A stretch of DNA of 64,000 nt from Methanobacteriota archaeon (GTDB taxonomy: Archaea > Thermoplasmatota > E2 > DHVEG-1), in NCBI GenBank assembly GCA_026394495.1, contig JAPKYE010000025.1, forward strand, positions 1 through 64,000, given 5' to 3'. Of the stretch, positions 59,365 to 64,000 are shown in pieces; within the stretch, counting starts at the first letter, position 1; the number at the start of each line of letters is the position of its first letter. The position numbers and the translations under genes were made by a program. Under the pieces are notes generated by a model. The model was not told the DNA's origin, did not search any database, and worked only from the letters and a program-made list of their open reading frames with translations.

Positions 59365-60060
59365 TTATTTTAACAAACGGGCTTCAATATTGCCTTTCGT
59401 CACCTCATTAAGCTTATCATAGAAATCAGTCTGCATCCCAGCGGGGATACGAACAATACCAATCCATGAACCATCAGACTGCCAATCCTCACGCTCCAAT
59501 ACACCAAAGTTACGCGCCACACCATAGGCCTTTCCAATATACAGCGCAGGAATCTTTACAGATATCTTCACCTGCTCAATGGAAATCGGCAGAATCGGCC
59601 GAAGCGCATCCACAACAAGTTTCACCTGTGCATCCACTGATTTAAATGGATCAATATGAAGCCTTGCTTCTTCCATCGCCCGCTCTATTCGTTGCCTTGG
59701 ATGCGGGGCTTTTGTCTGTGGATCCATAGCATTTCGCATAATAATATCGACAATCCTTTTACGTTTCTTCTCCTGAAGTTCTCGTCGTTGATCAGTGGTA
59801 AGATGAATCTCTCCTTTTAAAATGATCTCTTTTGCAATCGCCACTGCATCAGTCGTGTTAAACACCCGCTGCAACGATTCTGTCGGCGCATGGGTCCCTT
59901 TCTTCGCATCCTTAAAAATCGTATCAATCGCAAGATTCTTGAGGAGATCAATTTCTTTTCCATCTAACAAATCTGATGCTGCATGCGGATCAACAAGGAT
60001 CTCAAAATGCTCCTCGCCTTTTTTCAATCGTGCAATGACAGCATCATCAAGACTAACCAC
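59365..60060 (-). CDS. sdo1: ribosome maturation protein SBDS (Sdo1)
   Basis: A 231-residue SBDS ortholog that helps release the anti-association factor aIF6 from the large subunit. The three domains are visible: FYSH-type ([40 protein letters not shown]), the helical middle ([20 protein letters not shown] followed by [10 protein letters not shown]) and the ferredoxin-like end ([25 protein letters not shown]). Its gene starts 3 bases after psmA ends. Confidence 0.93.
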   Translation of the reverse strand: MVSLDDAVIARLKKGEEHFEILVDPHAASDLLDGKEIDLLKNLAIDTIFKDAKKGTHAPTESLQRVFNTTDAVAIAKEIILKGEIHLTTDQRRELQEKKRKRIVDIIMRNAMDPQTKAPHPRQRIERAMEEARLHIDPFKSVDAQVKLVVDALRPILPISIEQVKISVKIPALYIGKAYGVARNFGVLEREDWQSDGSWIGIVRIPAGMQTDFYDKLNEVTKGNIEARLLK

Positions 60061-60062
60061 AA

Positions 60063-60794
60063 TTATTTGCCCCCGACCGCTTTATTCACATGATTCACGG
60101 TTTCTTCAGGCGAAAGGATCGTGAACTTCTTACCTTTGACCATAATACCGATCTCAACCGCATCTGCATTCACTTTTCCTTCATTACCCTTATTCAGCGC
60201 TTTAATACCCATTTGAACTGCTTCATCAGCAGACAGATTTTCTTCATAATGAGCTTCGAAAAACGCCATCGCACCAGTACGACCCGCACCCTCGCTGCTT
60301 GCTTTATATTCCATAAGTGCACCAGATGGATCTGTTGCAAAGAGTCTCGCACCGGTTTCATCAACACCAGCAATAAGTAGCGCAGTACCAAAAGGACGCA
60401 CTCCACCATATTGCGTATAGGTTTGTTTGAAATCACAGATACGCTTCACTAATGTTTTCACTTGTATTTTCTCATTATATGTGATCTCGTTGATCTGTGC
60501 ATCCAGTCGAGCGCGATCAATTAAAACACGTGCATCTGCAACAAGACCAGATGTTGCACAACCGATATGATCATCAATTTGAAAGATTTTCTCAATAGAC
60601 TCAGGTTCGATTAACCGAGATGTCACGCGTTTATCAACAATAAGTACGACGCCGTCTTTGAACTTTAATCCAACGGTTGTTGTTCCTCTTTTTACTGCTT
60701 CCCGTGCATATTCCACTTGAAAGAGTCTTCCATCAGGGGAAAACACGGTAATTGCTCGGTCATACGCCATATTTGATGGTTGCATAGTTCTCAT
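60063..60794 (-). CDS. psmA: proteasome alpha subunit
   Basis: A 243-residue structural subunit of the 20S proteasome. N-terminal signature [27 protein letters not shown] gives the gate region. Further marks are [30 protein letters not shown] and [20 protein letters not shown]. It forms the outer rings and docks the PAN or Cdc48 ATPase. It is the first gene of the cluster to Pcc1. Its upstream spacer (60795-60919) is A/T-rich with GTATAATATAAAAA as probable promoter on the minus strand. Confidence 0.94.
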   Translation of the reverse strand: MRTMQPSNMAYDRAITVFSPDGRLFQVEYAREAVKRGTTTVGLKFKDGVVLIVDKRVTSRLIEPESIEKIFQIDDHIGCATSGLVADARVLIDRARLDAQINEITYNEKIQVKTLVKRICDFKQTYTQYGGVRPFGTALLIAGVDETGARLFATDPSGALMEYKASSEGAGRTGAMAFFEAHYEENLSADEAVQMGIKALNKGNEGKVNADAVEIGIMVKGKKFTILSPEETVNHVNKAVGGK

Positions 60795-60919
60795 TCACCT
60801 TTTTTTTATATTATACATCTCAAAATTTTTCTCATGAAATGAAAGGTAATTTTCAACCAAGAATGTACTTTTACTGTATATAGTTTGTGTTAGTGATTTG
60901 CCGTTACTCTATTATGTTT

Positions 60920-61549
60920 TTAGATACCACGAGCATTACCAAAAACAATCTTATGCAGTTGAACCCCTAAACGAACAGACAATCCATCATGAAGAATCCA
61001 ATTTGCTAATTTTCTGGGATCCGTACCCCATATGGGCTGAAAAAAAATTGCACCCAAAGGTTTGTATGTCAAAAGAATAGTTTTTGCATACTCATAATCG
61101 TCTTTTGTATTTATGATGAATTTTACTTGATCATTTTTAGAAAGCAAAGACAGGTTTTCAAAACACATATTCATATGCATCTCAGAAGAAGGACACTTGA
61201 TATCGAGTGAAATCATCACATGTTTTTTTCCTGCGATGGATTTGATAGGAATACTCCCATTTGATTCAATACTTATATCATACTTTTTTTTAAGAAGATC
61301 AGTAATGAGATCAACAATATCCTTTTGCAGCAGTGGTTCCCCACCAGTGATACACACAGAAGAACATGGATATGCTCCTATTTTTTGAAGAATCACATCG
61401 TTCGTCATTTCTGTCCCTTCATCATATGCATATACCGTATCACAGAAGGAGCACCGAAGATTACATCCCGTAGTCCGGATGAAAATATTCGGCTGACCCG
61501 CACGTGATCCTTCACCCTGTATGGAATAGAATATCTCATTTATCTTCAT
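60920..61549 (-). CDS. queE: 7-carboxy-7-deazaguanine synthase QueE
   Basis: A 209-residue radical SAM enzyme. N-terminal KINEIFYSIQGEGSRAGQP and the cluster motif CNLRCSFCDTVYAYDEG (CX3CX2C) are the QueE signature. CITGGEPLLQKD and SIESNGSIPI follow. It converts carboxytetrahydropterin to CDG for preQ0 and archaeosine in tRNA. ATG at 61549 is preferred over the longer frame to 61573. No other queuosine or archaeosine gene lies nearby. Confidence 0.88.
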   Translation of the reverse strand: MKINEIFYSIQGEGSRAGQPNIFIRTTGCNLRCSFCDTVYAYDEGTEMTNDVILQKIGAYPCSSVCITGGEPLLQKDIVDLITDLLKKKYDISIESNGSIPIKSIAGKKHVMISLDIKCPSSEMHMNMCFENLSLLSKNDQVKFIINTKDDYEYAKTILLTYKPLGAIFFQPIWGTDPRKLANWILHDGLSVRLGVQLHKIVFGNARGI

Positions 61550-61757
61550 AATAGAAGATATATAACAAACCAATTAAAATAATTGCTGAAACAAAAAAAA
61601 ACAGAAATTCTTCCTATGACTGACCAAGTCTGGCATGTAAAATTATTTATATAAGAAGCAGTATTAGGGGTAAGCCGTTTCAATATACTACCAGATAGAG
61701 TGTGGTATAAAAAGACGTTAAAAAATAGGAATGAGAAGCCCCGGCCCCCTTTATAGT

Positions 61758-61831
61758 GGGCCTGTAGCTCAGCTAGGTAGAGCATCTGGCTTTTAACCAG
61801 TTGGCCAAGGGTTCGAATCCCTTCAGGCCCG
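61758..61831 (+). tRNA. tRNA-Lys (TTT)
   Basis: Acceptor GGGCCTG pairs with CAGGCCC (61824-61830), discriminator G. Anticodon loop CTTTTAACC carries TTT. D-arm GCTCAGCTAGGTAGAGC and T-arm GGGTTCGAATCCC are canonical. No intron and no encoded CCA. Confidence 0.95.
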
Positions 61832-61901
61832 CCTAATTCACCAAAAGAACCTAGGAGGAAGGATTCCAATCACGGTCACCGAAAGAAAACATTATGAAAT
61901 C

Positions 61902-62192
61902 ATGGGCCATGTGTTAGTTCCAGAACACACTGTTTTGACTGAGAAAGAATGTAAGGACCTCCTAGAAAAATATAATATAAAACCCGATCAACTACCAAAG
62001 ATTTTGAACACCGATTCTGCTGTTATGTCTATCGGGGCGAAACCGGGGCAAATCGTAAAAATCCTAAGAAAAAGTCAAACAGCAAAACAAGCGATTGCGT
62101 ATCGACTTGTTGTAGAAGGCGAAAGCATAGTCGGATCAGAAGTCATCCCTGATATCAGCATGGATGTCGTATCAGAATCAAGTGAAATGTAG
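61902..62192 (+). CDS. rpoH: RNA polymerase subunit H (Rpb5-like)
   Basis: An RNA polymerase subunit of at least 96 residues: HVLVPEHTVLTEKECKDLL, QLPKILNTDSAVMSIGAKPG, GQIVKILRKSQTAKQAIAYRLVVE. The family normally has about five more conserved residues (F-x-V-x-x-H) before this, and in-frame codons upstream do read KHYEIMGH. A ribosome site AGGAGG at 61853-61858 is too far from the ATG at 61902 but four bases from an in-frame ATT at 61863. The annotated ATG is thus the safe minimum and the true start may be a rare ATT. The tail adds 22 residues beyond the usual end. Confidence 0.85.
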   Translation: MGHVLVPEHTVLTEKECKDLLEKYNIKPDQLPKILNTDSAVMSIGAKPGQIVKILRKSQTAKQAIAYRLVVEGESIVGSEVIPDISMDVVSESSEM

Positions 62193-62224
62193 GATAACTA
62201 TTAGTTTATGGATGTGTAATAAGT

Positions 62225-64000
62225 ATGAGAGAACTTGTGGATGCTTTTTATAGAGACCGGAGTATTGTCAACCACCAAATCGCGTCGTATAATGATTTCT
62301 TAGAACGACGACTGCAAACCATCGTAGACAGTACCATTATCGGCCAAGAAGAACAAATTGAAAAAGGGTTCATCTACCCCGAGATTGAAGGATATAAAAT
62401 AAAATTCGGTAAAATCACTGTAGGATATCCCGAAGTCAAAGAAGCAGATGGAACCGTCCGACCACTCACCCCAATGGAGGCACGACTGCGAGATCTCACC
62501 TACGAAGCACCTATCGAACTTGAATTCATCCCCGTTATTGACGATGTGGAATACGAACCTGAGACGGTGCGTATCGGCGAACTACCCGTCATGAGCAAAT
62601 CAAAAAAATGTTCTCTCTGTCGGAAAGCAATTGAAGAAAAGAAAGGACATGGACTATCTGAAGAAGAGTACAAAGACGAACTCCAAAAAATGCAGGAGGA
62701 TCATCTTGATCCCGGCGGCTACTTCATCAGCAACGGAACAGAACGAGTGCTCATCACCGTCGAAGACCTTGCACCAAACCGAGTACTTGTTGAAAAAAGC
62801 AGCAGATACGGTGTTGACGTTGAAGTTGCTAAAGTATTCTCCCAGCGAGAAGGATACCGAGCACTTACTGTCGTCGAAAAACGAAAAGACGGCATGCTCA
62901 TGGTTTCTCTACCAACAACATATGGTCAGATTCCCTTAATGGTCCTTCTCAGATCACTGGGGATGGAAAACGACGAAGAAATCATGGATGTCATCTGCGT
63001 CGACCCAAGGATGGAGCCTTTTATTTTAGCAAATATCGAAGAATGCGCAAAAGAATACGGCATCACCACAAAAGAAGAAGCAGTTGCGTATCTTGGTAAA
63101 AAATTCGCTGGCGGCCAAGCAAAAGAATACCGTGTGAAACGCGTTGAAACCATCATGGACCGACACCTTCTTGCACACCTAGGGAACTCACCAGATGACC
63201 GACTCACAAAAGCTATTTTCATGGCACGCATGGGACTATCGGTTTTGGAACTAGCTCTAGGGAAACGAGAACAAGACGACAAAGACCATTATGCAAACAA
63301 ACGACTTAAACTCGCAGGAGACCTCATGGAAGATTTATTCCGTGTTGCTTTCACCGCACTTTGTAAAGATTTAAAATATCAGATTGAACGTGTACATGCA
63401 AAAGGAAAAGAGATCAAAATCAGCTCATCTATCCGCTCCGATGTACTCAACCAGCGGATTCACCATGCGCTCGCAACCGGAAACTGGGTTGGAGGCCGTG
63501 CTGGTGTATCACAACTTCTTGACCGAACAAGTAATCTAGCAGTACTCAGTCACCTTCGACGTGTCACCTCGCCACTTACACGATCTCAACCACATTTCGA
63601 AGCACGAGATTTACATTCCACACAATGGGGACGACTCTGCCCAAACGAAACACCAGAAGGACCAAATTGTGGTCTTGTTAAAAACCTTTCATTAATCGTT
63701 GAAATCTCTGAAGGGTTCCCCGAAAAAGAAGTAGAAAAAGTCCTCAAAGACCTCGGGATAAAAGAAATCACCAAGAAAATGACGGGTTCTCGCGTTTATC
63801 TGAACGGTGATCTGATCGGGATGCATCCAGATGGTGAGAAACTCATCCAGAAACTACGGGAGCGACGACGAAAAGGACTTCTGCATAATGAAATCAACGT
63901 CTGTTTCAACAAAGAGGCGAACGATGTAATCGTGAACTGCGACTGCGGAAGACTAAGACGACCGCTTGTAGTCATTGAAAACGGTAAACTCCTCTTTGAC
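62225..64000 (+). CDS. rpoB: RNA polymerase subunit B (or B''), 5' part, cut by window end
   Basis: The frame is open for 592 codons from ATG at 62225 to the last base. It reads RELVDAFYRDRSIVNHQIASYN, DPGGYFISNGTERVLITVEDLAPNR, GNWVGGRAGVSQLLDRTSNLAVLSHLRRVTSPLT (in parts) and GRLCPNETPEGPNCGLVKNLSL. These are the lobe, protrusion and fork regions of the large subunit. Whether the gene continues as one B or ends as a separate B'' cannot be told here. It follows rpoH after 32 bases. This gene has no competing frame. Confidence 0.92.
   Translation, partial: MRELVDAFYRDRSIVNHQIASYNDFLERRLQTIVDSTIIGQEEQIEKGFIYPEIEGYKIKFGKITVGYPEVKEADGTVRPLTPMEARLRDLTYEAPIELEFIPVIDDVEYEPETVRIGELPVMSKSKKCSLCRKAIEEKKGHGLSEEEYKDELQKMQEDHLDPGGYFISNGTERVLITVEDLAPNRVLVEKSSRYGVDVEVAKVFSQREGYRALTVVEKRKDGMLMVSLPTTYGQIPLMVLLRSLGMENDEEIMDVICVDPRMEPFILANIEECAKEYGITTKEEAVAYLGKKFAGGQAKEYRVKRVETIMDRHLLAHLGNSPDDRLTKAIFMARMGLSVLELALGKREQDDKDHYANKRLKLAGDLMEDLFRVAFTALCKDLKYQIERVHAKGKEIKISSSIRSDVLNQRIHHALATGNWVGGRAGVSQLLDRTSNLAVLSHLRRVTSPLTRSQPHFEARDLHSTQWGRLCPNETPEGPNCGLVKNLSLIVEISEGFPEKEVEKVLKDLGIKEITKKMTGSRVYLNGDLIGMHPDGEKLIQKLRERRRKGLLHNEINVCFNKEANDVIVNCDCGRLRRPLVVIENGKLLFD

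Overview
The window is archaeal, most likely a euryarchaeote. It carries an exosome-proteasome cluster (PsmA, SBDS, Rrp4, Rrp41, Rrp42, L37Ae, RpoP, Pcc1), an L15-SecY-Adk-DUF106-Cmk-Cbf5 run, RpoH followed by RpoB, CDP-archaeol synthase, Taw2, XPD and an ADP-forming acyl-CoA synthetase subunit. A/T-rich TATA boxes and GGTG or GGAG ribosome sites precede many genes. I cannot place it below phylum from the sequence alone; a Thermoplasmatota-like lineage is only a guess.

Layout. 1-9.8 kb: ordinary chromosome (DUF116 end, ion transporter, YgiQ-like radical SAM, SurE, cation/proton antiporter, RNA m5C methyltransferase, SerC, RNase HII). 9.8-18.05 kb: an integrated element of about 8.2 kb in a tRNA-Thr gene, bounded by a 16-bp direct repeat. 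It has its own tyrosine integrase, a P-loop ATPase that is probably its replication protein, many small zinc-ribbon, ribbon-helix-helix and winged-helix proteins, a membrane protein and a strongly structured noncoding stretch. 18.15-27.3 kb: an accessory island with a zinc-ribbon/HTH/PD-(D/E)XK chimera, four toxin-antitoxin modules (two with broken toxins beside intact antitoxins), a block of about ten degenerate 23-bp repeats, two type IV pilins behind a long A/C-rich leader, and then small gene cassettes separated by copies of one conserved intergenic repeat. A prepilin peptidase closes it.

28-44 kb: DnaJ and Hsp20; an RNA-decay group (RNase J-like and YhaM-like proteins); Trm112; the carAB operon, whose carB is interrupted by an in-frame deletion plus a UGA stop; XPD; Taw2 with Tsr3; the acyl-CoA synthetase subunit; CarS; tRNA-Ala; a METTL5-type methyltransferase. 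44-50 kb: L15, SecY, nucleotide kinases, EMC3-like insertase, Cbf5, tRNA-Ser. 50-55 kb: small membrane proteins, an SPFH protein and OsmC. 55-64 kb: PurA, Pcc1, RpoP, L37Ae, exosome, SBDS and proteasome alpha, then QueE, tRNA-Lys, RpoH and the start of RpoB.

The most unusual feature is the 22.5-27.3 kb array. Five operon-sized cassettes (aspartic protease pairs, toxin-antitoxin pairs) each have the same directly oriented repeat next to them. The repeat contains two hairpins, one of which keeps pairing with different bases, and an oligo-T tract. It resembles an integron-like or terminator-repeat cassette system.
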